Source of the DNA: Streptomyces sp. ISL-98 | Lineage (GTDB): Bacteria; Actinomycetota; Actinomycetes; Streptomycetales; Streptomycetaceae | Direction: 5' to 3' | Assembly: GCF_018614055.1 (NCBI RefSeq) | Contig: NZ_JAGGPB010000028.1 | Location: forward strand, 35,784-99,783 | Length of the DNA: 64,000 nucleotides | Shown: positions 41,148-49,212 of the stretch, one piece after another | How positions within the stretch are numbered: the first letter of the stretch is position 1 | How the letters are laid out: every line of letters begins with the position of its first letter | Translations under genes and position numbers: made by a program | The notes under the pieces: generated by a model | What the model saw: only the letters and a program-made list of their open reading frames with translations | Told to the model about the DNA's origin: nothing | The model's database searches: none

Positions 41148-42611
41148 TTACGCGTCCCGCACGCGCAGCCGAGTCGCCACCCACGCCCCCGCCAGTGCCA
41201 CCCCGGCCATCGGCAGGAACACCGCCGCGAAGGCCGCCGGGTGCGAGCCGGAGGCCGAGGTCGTCGCATGGGCCGCGCCCACCGCTCCGCCGCCCAGGGC
41301 TGCGAAGACCGCGCCGCCGATGGCGAGGAGCATGACGTTGGACAGGCCGTCGGAGATCTGGAGGGCGGCGGAGTTGGCGCCCGCCTCTTCCGGGGCCGAG
41401 AGCTTGAGCAGGAGCACGCTGGTCGAAGCGATGACCGTGCCCATGCCGAAGCAGCCGACTCCCCAGGCGACCGCCACCACCCACACCGGGACGGCGGGGA
41501 TCAGTACGCTCGGCGCGGTCGCAATGGCCGCGGCGACCAGCACCATGCCGCCGGACACCATCCGCTCCCGGTACGGCTCCATGCGCGGCCGCGACTGTAC
41601 GTACGAACCGGACGCCCACGTCGCACCGCCCACCGCGAGCGAGAGCCCGGCCAGCGTCGGGGACAGCCCGCGCTGGGTGACCAGCATCAGCGGTACGAAG
41701 GACTCCGCCGCGATGAAAGCCCCGGCCGCGATCCCCCGCAGCAGCACCACCGAAGGCAGCCCGCGCGCCGCCCGGTAGGTGCCGCGCGGCAGCAGCCCCA
41801 GGACGGCGGGCACGAGCAGCGCCCCGCCCACCGCCGCCGGGAGCAGCGACAGCCACCGGAGGTCCTGGCCGGCGTACTGGAGCAGCCCGGCGCCCAGCGA
41901 GATGCCGAGCGCGAGCCGGATGCGGCGGCGGTCGAAGGCGGGGACGGGCGCGTCGGGGTCTGCGGGTCCGGCTGCCATGCGGCGTATCGCGGGCAGCGCG
42001 ATGGCGAGCGGGAAGACGACCAGGGCGGGGATGCCGACGAACACCCAGCGCCAGCCCAGCTGCTCGGTGACCGTCCCGGACACGAGCGGCCCGACGACGG
42101 AAGGGACGACCCAGCTCGCGGCGAAGGCGGCCAGTATCGCGGGCTGCAGGCGCTGCGGATAAGCGCGGCTGACGACGACGTACAGGGCGACGATCACCAG
42201 CCCGCCGCCGAGTCCCTGGACGGCGCGGCCGAGGATGAACAGCCACATCGCGTCGGCGGTTCCGGAGAGCAGCAGCCCGGCCCCGAAGGCGCTGATGCCG
42301 GTGGCGAGGGGGCCGAGGGGGCCGCGCCGGTCGGCCCACTGCCCGGACAGGACCATCGCGAAGAGGCTGGTGGTGAAGTAGGAGGAGAAGGCGAAGGCGT
42401 AGAGGGAGATCCCGTGCAGCTCGCGGGCGGCGACCGGCATGGCCGTGCCGACGGCTGTCGCCTCGAAGGCGATGAGCAGGACGACGGCGATGATGCCGAT
42501 GCTGAGGGCTCGGTGCGTCTTGCCCAGGACGCCGCTGTTCTCCGCGGGGACGCCGGGTATCTCAGCAGCTTCGGGCGCGACCTCGGCGTCGCGCGGCTCC
42601 AGGGCGGTCAT
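41148..42611 (-). CDS. MFS drug exporter, 14-TM DHA2-like
   Basis: 487 residues, 12-14 membrane helices. ALSIGIIAVVLLIAFEATAV starts the first helix; the loop SGQWADRRGPLGPLATGISA and LGRAVQGLGGGLVIVALYVV (motif C-like) follow, as do WVVPSVVGPLVSG and GWRWVFVGIPALVV. This pattern fits multidrug exporters of the EmrB/QacA class. The final codons RDA-stop lie in a tandem 15-bp duplication (41130-41162). ATG 42611. No regulator adjoins; substrate unknown. Confidence 0.88.
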   Translation of the reverse strand: MTALEPRDAEVAPEAAEIPGVPAENSGVLGKTHRALSIGIIAVVLLIAFEATAVGTAMPVAARELHGISLYAFAFSSYFTTSLFAMVLSGQWADRRGPLGPLATGISAFGAGLLLSGTADAMWLFILGRAVQGLGGGLVIVALYVVVSRAYPQRLQPAILAAFAASWVVPSVVGPLVSGTVTEQLGWRWVFVGIPALVVFPLAIALPAIRRMAAGPADPDAPVPAFDRRRIRLALGISLGAGLLQYAGQDLRWLSLLPAAVGGALLVPAVLGLLPRGTYRAARGLPSVVLLRGIAAGAFIAAESFVPLMLVTQRGLSPTLAGLSLAVGGATWASGSYVQSRPRMEPYRERMVSGGMVLVAAAIATAPSVLIPAVPVWVVAVAWGVGCFGMGTVIASTSVLLLKLSAPEEAGANSAALQISDGLSNVMLLAIGGAVFAALGGGAVGAAHATTSASGSHPAAFAAVFLPMAGVALAGAWVATRLRVRDA

Positions 42612-42790
42612 TCGCCCAGAGTAAGGGGCGTACCGGCGAATGAGCCCTGTCGCAAGGAGGGCCGGGCGTCGGCCTTTGGTCGTACGACCGGCGGCGGTGT
42701 GTGAACGCGGCATGGCAGTCGCATTGCACCCCGCACGGATCCCTTGAGGCGGCGCGCTCGGCCGCTTACGTTCGAGGAGTTCCAGCACAC

Positions 42791-42865
42791 GGCCGTGTGC
42801 CCGAGTGGCTCAGGGGCTTGCCTGCAAAGCAAGTTACGTCGGTTCGATTCCGATCACGGCCTCCA
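42791..42865 (+). tRNA. tRNA-Cys (GCA anticodon)
   Basis: Acceptor GGCCGTG pairs with CACGGCC; anticodon arm CTTGC-CTGCAAA-GCAAG gives anticodon GCA; T arm GTCGG-TTCGATT-CCGAT. The 3' end TCCA encodes CCA. The convergent lactonase gene ends 13 bp beyond. Confidence 0.96.
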
Positions 42866-42878
42866 CGAAACCGCGTCG

Positions 42879-44084
42879 CTACACCGGCAGCACGCACACC
42901 GGAATCGGCGCGGCGAACGCCGCCCCCACCGGATCCGGCCGTCCCGTGGCCCGGTCCGGCCGGAAGACGGTGACCGTCCCCGACTTCTGGTTGGCGGCGA
43001 ACAGCAGCGTGCCGGACGGATCCAGCACGATGTGCCGGGGATACGAGCCGCCGGACGGCGTGACGGACACCAGCCGCACCGCCGCCCCACCGCACTCGAC
43101 GACGAACGTCGCGATGCTGTTGTGGCCGCGGTTGGACACGTACAGGAAGCGTCCGCCCGGTGAAATCACCACTGCGGCAGGGTAGTTGCGTTCGGTGGGC
43201 TCGGTGCCGGGTGGCAGGGTGGGCAGCGGTGCGCCGGGAGTGAGGGTCCCGGCGCGCCGGTCGTAGGCGCAGACGGCGATGGTGCTGTCCAGTTCGTTCA
43301 CGACGTACGCGTAGCTGCCGGACGGGTGGAAGGCGAGGTGCCGCGGGCCCGCCCCGGGCTTCATCGCGGCGCGGGCCCGCTCGTGGAGCCGCCCGGTGCG
43401 CGGGTCGAGGCGGTAGGTGTGGACGGAGTCGGTGCCGAGGTCGACGGCGAGGACGTACCGCCCGCCCGGGTCGCTGACCACCATGTGCGCGTGCGGCCCT
43501 TCCTGCCGCGCGGGATCCGGCCCGGAACCGGTGTGCTGTACGACGTCACTGGCCTCCCCGAGCACGCCGCCGCGCCCGATGGGGTGCACGCAGACGCTGC
43601 CGCCGGTGTAGTTCGCGGTGAGGAGGAAGCGCCCGCCGGGGTGTACGGAGAGGTGGCAGGGGTCGGCGCCGCCGGTACCGCGGCTCTCGCCCAGCACCTC
43701 GGGCGGTCCGGCCTGCCCGACGCGCACGGCGGTCACGGCTCCCCGGGCGCGCTCGTCGACGGCGTACAGGGTCCTGCGGTCGGGCGAGAGGGCGAGGAAG
43801 GAGGGGTTGGAGACGCCGGGGAGGACCCCGGTGGAGGCGAGCTCCCCGCTGCGCGGCCGGTACGCGGCGAGCCCGATGCCGGTGCCGCCGCCCGGCTGGG
43901 TGGTGTAGGTGCCGAGGTAGGCGCGGCGTCGGGCGGGGGCCGGGGTGGGGGCGGCCTGCGCGTCCGCCCGGGTGAGCGCGACGGTGGCTTGCGCGTCCCC
44001 CCGGGTGAGCGCCGCGGCGGCACCGGCACCGGCGAGCAGCCCGAACCCGCGCCGGCTCACGCCTCGTGTGGTCGTATCGCTCAT
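42879..44084 (-). CDS. Tat-exported lactonase-family beta-propeller (YbhE/6-phosphogluconolactonase-like)
   Basis: 401 residues. The Tat signal is GVSRRGFGLLAGAGAAAALT (twin Arg at 11-12), with export of a folded protein expected. The rest is a seven-bladed propeller with repeated D-P-x-G/H-P-x-G-R-x-L motifs (SPDRRTLYAVDE, HPGGRFLLTANY, DPGGRYVLAVD, SPGGRFLYVSNRGH). It matches the lactonase family (PF10282-type). Being extracellular, it is unlikely to act on 6-phosphogluconolactone; the substrate is unknown. ATG 44084. Confidence 0.87.
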   Translation of the reverse strand: MSDTTTRGVSRRGFGLLAGAGAAAALTRGDAQATVALTRADAQAAPTPAPARRRAYLGTYTTQPGGGTGIGLAAYRPRSGELASTGVLPGVSNPSFLALSPDRRTLYAVDERARGAVTAVRVGQAGPPEVLGESRGTGGADPCHLSVHPGGRFLLTANYTGGSVCVHPIGRGGVLGEASDVVQHTGSGPDPARQEGPHAHMVVSDPGGRYVLAVDLGTDSVHTYRLDPRTGRLHERARAAMKPGAGPRHLAFHPSGSYAYVVNELDSTIAVCAYDRRAGTLTPGAPLPTLPPGTEPTERNYPAAVVISPGGRFLYVSNRGHNSIATFVVECGGAAVRLVSVTPSGGSYPRHIVLDPSGTLLFAANQKSGTVTVFRPDRATGRPDPVGAAFAAPIPVCVLPV

Positions 44085-44325
44085 GAGACCCCTCACGCAT
44101 CCGAGTTCGAGAGTCGCCGCTGCGGTCGCATCGTGGCTGGACCAGCGCGCCGGGACAAGGGGACCGCGCGGGACTACTCCTGATGCTCTGCCCAGACGTA
44201 TGCCACTTTCACGTCGGCGCATACCGGGCCGTCGGGGGCCCGTGCGGCGGAGGCGACGGCGTGGTGGTCTCCGCGGCGCAGAACAGCAGCCACCGGAGCA
44301 CCGACACCCCCGTTCGCCCCCGTCC

Positions 44326-46650
44326 CTACGGGTTGGGAACGGCGACCGCTGCCTGCGGCCTGATCGGCAGGCGGTTGACCGGGCGGCCCGTCGCCGCGCG
44401 TACCGCCGATGCGACCGCCGCCGGGGACGTGACCGCCGGGACCGCACTGGCCGGCTTCGCGCCGAAGGGGGCGACCACGTCGCGCTCCTCGACCAGCTTC
44501 ACGATCTGGATGTCCGGTGCGTCGAGGGAGGTCGGGAGTGCGTAATGAGTGAGGTCCGGGTGGCGGACGAGGCCTCGGGGGGTGCGGAGGTTCTCGGTCA
44601 GGGCCGCGCCCACGCCCTGCGTCACGCCCGCCTCGATGCGGGTCGCGAGCTGCGCCGGATTCAGGATGCGGCCCACGTCCTGGGCCACCGCCATTTCCAC
44701 CACCCGTACCGAGCCGAGCTCGATGTCCACGTCGACGATCGCGCGGATCGCGCAGAACGCCAGGCCCACGAAGGCGTCGCCCTGGCCCGTTTCGTCGAGG
44801 GCCTCCGTGGGGTGCGGGCGGCACTGGGCCGTGGCCCAGAGTTCCTTGCCGTCCATGGCCTCGGTGACCGTGGTGGACAGGACACCGTCGTACGACGTGA
44901 TCTTGCCGTCCGCGATCTGCAGCAGCTCGGTGGACATGCCGAACTTGTGCGCCAGCGGCTGGAGGAGCTGCGTGCGGACCATCTTGGCCGCCCGCTCCAC
45001 CGCTCCGCCCGACACCCACGTGTGCCGACCGTGCGTGGCCGCGCCCGCCGGGGGCTGGTCCGTGTCGACCGACGCGACGTGGACCTCTTCGATGCCCAGG
45101 GTTTCCTGGACGATCTGGCGGGCCAGGGTGGAGAAGCCCTGGCCGGTTTCCACCGCGGCGCAGATCACCGTGGCCACGCCGTCGTGGACCTTCACCGTGG
45201 CGGTGGAGACCTCGTCCGCGCCCTCCGCTCCGAGCATGTGCACCATGCCCAGCGCGTAGCCGACGCCCCGACGCACCGCACTCGGTTCGCCCGCGCCCTC
45301 GGGGCCGCCCGGCAGCAGCCAGTCGTCCTGGGGGGTGTCCTTGGGGAGGGTGGGGAGGCGGAAGTCCCGTACGGAGCGCAGGAGTTCCGCGACGGGCGCC
45401 GGGCACGTCACGGTCTGGCCGGTGGGCAGCAGGTCGCCCGTGGCCATGACGTTGCGCAGGCGCAGTTCCGCCGGGTCGAGGCCCAGCTTTGCCGCCAGCT
45501 TGTCCATCTGGCCCTCGTACGCAGCGCAGACCTGGAGAGCGCCCTCGCCGCGGACGTGACCGGACGGGGGGTTGTTCGTACGGACGGCCCAGCCCTCGAT
45601 GAAGGCGTGCGGGACGACGTACGGGCCGCAGGCGAAAGCCACCGCGGCGGCAAGCGATTCGGAGGACGCGTCGGCGTACGCGCCGGCGTCCAGCAGGATC
45701 TGGGCCTCGACCTTGACCAGGTGGCCTTCCGCGTCCGCGTGGTGGCGGTAGCGGAGCAGGGTCGGGTGGCGGTGGGCGTGGCCGAGGAACGACTCCTCGC
45801 GGGTGGCCGCCAGCTTGACCGGGCAGCCGGTCTTGAGCGCCAGCAGGCCCAGCGGGATCTGGAAGCTGCCGTCCTCGCGGTCGCCCGTCGCGCCCGGGAC
45901 GCCCGTCACCACTACCTTGACGCGCTCCTGCTCCAGGCCGAAGCAGGACGCCGCCCGGTCGCGGTCGGTGTGCGGGTCGGTGGACGCCGTGTAGAGCTCC
46001 ACGCCGCCGTCCGGGCGGGGGACGGCGAGACCCGCCTCCGCGCCGATGGGGGCGGGGTCCTGGCGGCCGATGCGGTACAGGCCCTCGACGATCACTTCGC
46101 CCGTGACCGACGGGTCGCCGAAGCTGAGCGGGATGTGGCGGATCAGGTTGCCGTCGGGGTGGAGCGGCTCGGCCGCGAAGGCCTGCTCCGGGTCGGTGAC
46201 CGGGTCCAGAAGTTCGTATTCGACCACGATCGCCGCGGCCGCCAGACGGGCTGTGTCGGGGTGGTCGGCGGCCACTGCCGCGATCGCCTCGCCGTGGTGG
46301 CGGACCAGGTCGGAGGCGAAGACGGGGCGGTCGGCGACGCTTCGGCCGTGTGCGGGGTCGCCCGGCACGTCGTCGTGGGTCACCACGGCCCGTACACCCG
46401 GCATTTCGGACGCGCCGGAGGTGTCGACCGAGACGATACGGGCGTGGGCGTGCGGGGAGCGCAGCACGGCCGCCCACAGCAGGCCCTCGGCCCACAGGTC
46501 GGCCGCGTACGGGAACGTGCCCTCGGTCTTCGCACGCGCATCGGCCGGCGGGAGGGACGCGCCGAGGCCGTGGGTGGGCTGCTCGGGCGGGGACCCGTCG
46601 ACTGCCGGTGCGCTGGTCGCGGTGGTCGCGGTGGCCGCGTCGTGGCTCAC
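44326..46650 (-). CDS. Xanthine-dehydrogenase-like molybdopterin-binding subunit
   Basis: 774 residues. An N-terminal Ala/Thr-rich stretch precedes the a/b hammerhead (GTFPYAADLWAEGLLWAAVL, then RSPHAHARI) and the large Mo-cofactor domain (RREESFLGH-like REESFLGHAHRHP, RTNNPPSGHVRGEG, AAVETGQGFSTLARQIV, GQGDAFVGLAFCAIRAIVDV). It belongs to the xanthine oxidase family; substrate could be a purine or another N-heterocycle or aldehyde. GTG 46650 overlaps the 2Fe-2S subunit stop by four bases. The subunit order FAD, 2Fe-2S, Mo makes one complete enzyme. No maturation gene (XdhC-type) is adjacent. Confidence 0.9.
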   Translation of the reverse strand: MSHDAATATTATSAPAVDGSPPEQPTHGLGASLPPADARAKTEGTFPYAADLWAEGLLWAAVLRSPHAHARIVSVDTSGASEMPGVRAVVTHDDVPGDPAHGRSVADRPVFASDLVRHHGEAIAAVAADHPDTARLAAAAIVVEYELLDPVTDPEQAFAAEPLHPDGNLIRHIPLSFGDPSVTGEVIVEGLYRIGRQDPAPIGAEAGLAVPRPDGGVELYTASTDPHTDRDRAASCFGLEQERVKVVVTGVPGATGDREDGSFQIPLGLLALKTGCPVKLAATREESFLGHAHRHPTLLRYRHHADAEGHLVKVEAQILLDAGAYADASSESLAAAVAFACGPYVVPHAFIEGWAVRTNNPPSGHVRGEGALQVCAAYEGQMDKLAAKLGLDPAELRLRNVMATGDLLPTGQTVTCPAPVAELLRSVRDFRLPTLPKDTPQDDWLLPGGPEGAGEPSAVRRGVGYALGMVHMLGAEGADEVSTATVKVHDGVATVICAAVETGQGFSTLARQIVQETLGIEEVHVASVDTDQPPAGAATHGRHTWVSGGAVERAAKMVRTQLLQPLAHKFGMSTELLQIADGKITSYDGVLSTTVTEAMDGKELWATAQCRPHPTEALDETGQGDAFVGLAFCAIRAIVDVDIELGSVRVVEMAVAQDVGRILNPAQLATRIEAGVTQGVGAALTENLRTPRGLVRHPDLTHYALPTSLDAPDIQIVKLVEERDVVAPFGAKPASAVPAVTSPAAVASAVRAATGRPVNRLPIRPQAAVAVPNP

Positions 46651-48038
46651 GCCATGCCTCCGTCGTGCGGGTGGGGCTGCTGGACACTGCCGGCCCCTGG
46701 GGGCGCCTGGTGCGGGATGCGGGCCACCTCTTCGGGGGCAGCAGCGGCGGGGGCGGCGGACGCCTCGCGCTCGGCCACGACCTCGCGTACGGCTTCCAGG
46801 ACACCTCGGTAGCCGGAGCAGCGGCAGAGGTTGCCGCAGAGGGCCTGGCGGGCCTCCAGGTCGCTCGGGGCATGGTTGCCTTCGAGCAGGTCGTGGACGG
46901 TCATCGCCATGCCGGGTACGCAGAAACCGCACTGGACGGCGCCGCAGTTGGCGAGGGCTCGCTGGACGTCGGACGGTTCGCCGTCGGTGGCCAGGCCCTC
47001 GACCGTACGGACCTCACTGCCGGCGGTTGTGGCCGCGGGCACCAGGCAGGAGGCGACCAGGCGGCCGTCGACCTGGACGGCGCAGGCGCCGCATTCGCCC
47101 TGGGAGCAGCCGTCCTTGGCACCGGCGAGGCCGAGGCGCTCGCGCAGGACGTAGAGGAGGGACTCGCCGATCCAGGCGTCGGTGACGGGGCGGTCGGCAC
47201 CGTTCACGCGCAGGACGTAGGAGGCGTGGGGGTGTTCGCTGTGCGCGGCGGCCGAGTCGGAGACGGGGTCCGGCTCGGGGTCCTGTTCCCGTTCCTGCCC
47301 CTGTCCCTGCTCCGGTTCCTGTCCCGGTTCCGTTGTGGCTTCCGGTGCCGCCTCGGGTTCGGACTCCGGCTCGGGCTCCGGCTCCGGTTCGGCGTCGTTC
47401 GAGGCCGTCGCCCAGGGCGCGGTTGCCCCGCCCGGCAGCGTCGCCCCGGCGTCCGCCGTGTTCGCCGTGCTCGCCCATGGCGCGGTCGCTCCGCCCGGCA
47501 GGGTCGCCGGCGGCGCGGCGCCCCATTGGGCGGCGGCGAGTGCGGAGGTCGTAAACTCGCCCGATTCGTCCGGGAGATCCCCGTCTGCCACCGGGATGGT
47601 CCACTGGCCCGTGAGCTCGGCCGCGGGTGCCTGTGCCTGCGCCGGTACGGGGGCGCGGGCGGGCGTGGGTTCCTCCGCCGCCTCGAAGGACCACTGGCCC
47701 GTCGCGCCCGGGTCGTGCGCGGGAGCCTGGGCAGGGGGCTGCGATCCCTCCGCTTCCGGCCAGCGCATCTCGCCGTGCACCGGCGGCGCCATCCACGTCC
47801 CGGTCGCGCCCGGGTCGGTGGCAGCGCCCGGGGCCACCGTGATCTGCGGCGGTACGTAGTCGTGGCCGGGGGCGGCCAGCGGGTCGCCCGTGCCGGTCGC
47901 GGCCCCCATGCCCGTCATGCCCTCGGGCAGCTGCACGAAGGCCGTGGCCTCCGCGTCGTACTCGCCGCCCTGCGGGATCGGCTGCCAGCCGCCGGGGTTC
48001 GCGGGTCCCGGCGTCCGGGGGTTCTCGTTCTCGCTCAC
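46647..48038 (-). CDS. 2Fe-2S subunit of the molybdenum hydroxylase with a long repetitive N-terminal extension
   Basis: 463 residues, nearly three times the usual 2Fe-2S subunit. The catalytic part is only the C-terminal about 175 residues: first cluster GCSQGECGACAVQVDGRLVA-SC, second cluster CGFCVPGMAM and CGNLCRCSGYRGV. The N-terminal about 285 residues are disordered and contain five imperfect TGxW/TAPW units (GATGTW, GATGQW, LTGQW, GGATAPW twice), a VADGDLPDESGEF motif and a Glu-Pro run. GTG 48038 is chosen for overlap with the FAD-subunit stop; a shorter start cannot be excluded but the reading frame has no better one. Confidence 0.85.
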   Translation of the reverse strand: MSENENPRTPGPANPGGWQPIPQGGEYDAEATAFVQLPEGMTGMGAATGTGDPLAAPGHDYVPPQITVAPGAATDPGATGTWMAPPVHGEMRWPEAEGSQPPAQAPAHDPGATGQWSFEAAEEPTPARAPVPAQAQAPAAELTGQWTIPVADGDLPDESGEFTTSALAAAQWGAAPPATLPGGATAPWASTANTADAGATLPGGATAPWATASNDAEPEPEPEPESEPEAAPEATTEPGQEPEQGQGQEREQDPEPDPVSDSAAAHSEHPHASYVLRVNGADRPVTDAWIGESLLYVLRERLGLAGAKDGCSQGECGACAVQVDGRLVASCLVPAATTAGSEVRTVEGLATDGEPSDVQRALANCGAVQCGFCVPGMAMTVHDLLEGNHAPSDLEARQALCGNLCRCSGYRGVLEAVREVVAEREASAAPAAAAPEEVARIPHQAPPGAGSVQQPHPHDGGMA

Positions 48039-48931
48039 GCCAGTGCCCTCCCCAGCGCTCGTCGGGCCAGCGCGGCGACGGTGCGCCGCAGATGCAGTAC
48101 GGCGGGTGGCAGCGGGGGCGGCTCCGACCCGTCCGCCGCCGGTGGCGGGTCCGGGATGCAGCCGGCCGCGACGTACTCGCCGAAGGCCGTGCACGCCTCG
48201 GGCGCCAGCTTGCGGTCCGCGTCCCACTCGATCAGCGAGGCGATCCAGCGCTCCGCCTCCAGTGGCCGCAGCGGCACCTGCGCGATGGCGCCCACCGCGC
48301 AGCGCACCTCGCGGTGCGCGGGGTCGAGGACCAGGGCAACGGACGCGGACGCGCGGCCGGGGCCGGTGCGGCCGGTGGCCTTGAAGAAGACCTGGGGGGC
48401 GTGTAGCAGCGGTACGCGCACGAAGCCGATCAGCTCGCCCGGGCCCAGCATCTCGCGGCCGGCCAGCAGGTGGGAGACGGGCATCTCGCGGCGTGCGCCA
48501 CCGGGTCCGGCGATCACGAGCGTCGCTTCCAGGGCGGCAAGGACGGGCAGGGAGTCGCCGGTCGGGGCGGCGGTGACGATGTTGCCGCCCAGCGTTCCCG
48601 CGTTACGGATCTGGGGCGGGCCCGCGGCGCGCGCGGCCGCCGCCAGTGCCGGGATGAGGGCCGCGAAGTCGGGCCTTCCCATCCGGGCGTGCGTGAGGCC
48701 GGCGCCGAGCAGCGCGTGTCCGTCCTGGTACTGCCAGCCGCGGATCTCGCTGATGCGGCCGAGTCCGACCAGGGCCGATGGCCGCAGCTGCCCGGAGTTC
48801 ACGGCGGCCATCAGGTCCGTACCGCCCGCGACGGGCACGGCGGCAGGCATGGCGGTGAGCGCCGCCACGGCCTCGTCGAGCGAGGCCGGCAGCGTCACGG
48901 ACTGCGCCGCCTGCGGTGCGTGCGTGGTCAA
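48035..48931 (-). CDS. FAD-binding subunit of the molybdenum hydroxylase
   Basis: 298 residues. The FAD motifs AAVPVAGGTDLMAAV and NAGTLGGNIVTAAPTGDSLP are those of the CoxM/XdhB FAD subunit family. It takes electrons from the 2Fe-2S subunit and passes them to NAD or a respiratory acceptor. The TTG at 48931 is favoured because GGGAAGGGG lies eight to nine bases upstream; an in-frame GTG at 48994 would add 21 residues. First gene of the operon. Confidence 0.88.
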   Translation of the reverse strand: MTTHAPQAAQSVTLPASLDEAVAALTAMPAAVPVAGGTDLMAAVNSGQLRPSALVGLGRISEIRGWQYQDGHALLGAGLTHARMGRPDFAALIPALAAAARAAGPPQIRNAGTLGGNIVTAAPTGDSLPVLAALEATLVIAGPGGARREMPVSHLLAGREMLGPGELIGFVRVPLLHAPQVFFKATGRTGPGRASASVALVLDPAHREVRCAVGAIAQVPLRPLEAERWIASLIEWDADRKLAPEACTAFGEYVAAGCIPDPPPAADGSEPPPLPPAVLHLRRTVAALARRALGRALA

Positions 48932-49146
48932 GCCAGCTGCCCCTTCCCGGTGTCCCGGCTGTCCCGCCTGTTGCGCCGTACGGTACGTGCTCACAGCCCG
49001 GACGTGGCAACTCTGGCACATCTTGAGAACTGACCGACGCGAGGGTCCACTAGGGGACTCTCGTCCCCGACCAGGGCATAGGTCCGGTTTCGCACTTCAT
49101 TGGCGTTGAGTGCGAATTGCCACTGTTCAGCGGCCTTGTGCGACTT

Positions 49147-49185
49147 ACGCCGGGGCCAGGACCTCCACGGTCCCAGCCCCGGCGT
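49147..49185 (-). terminator. Terminator after the hexosaminidase gene
   Basis: ACGCCGGGGC (49147-49156) and GCCCCGGCGT (49176-49185) are perfect 10-bp arms around a 19-nt loop, 28 bp past the GH20 stop and before the molybdenum hydroxylase operon. Confidence 0.7.
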
Positions 49186-49212
49186 GGTACGGCCCATACC
49201 TTCCCGCCCGGC

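Noticed and set aside
44174..44325. Possible 40-aa ORF ending DVKVAYVWAEHQE between the Mo subunit and lactonase genes
   Set aside because: The ending looks protein-like, but the only GTG start lacks a convincing ribosome site and no family is recognised. Left out for lack of support.
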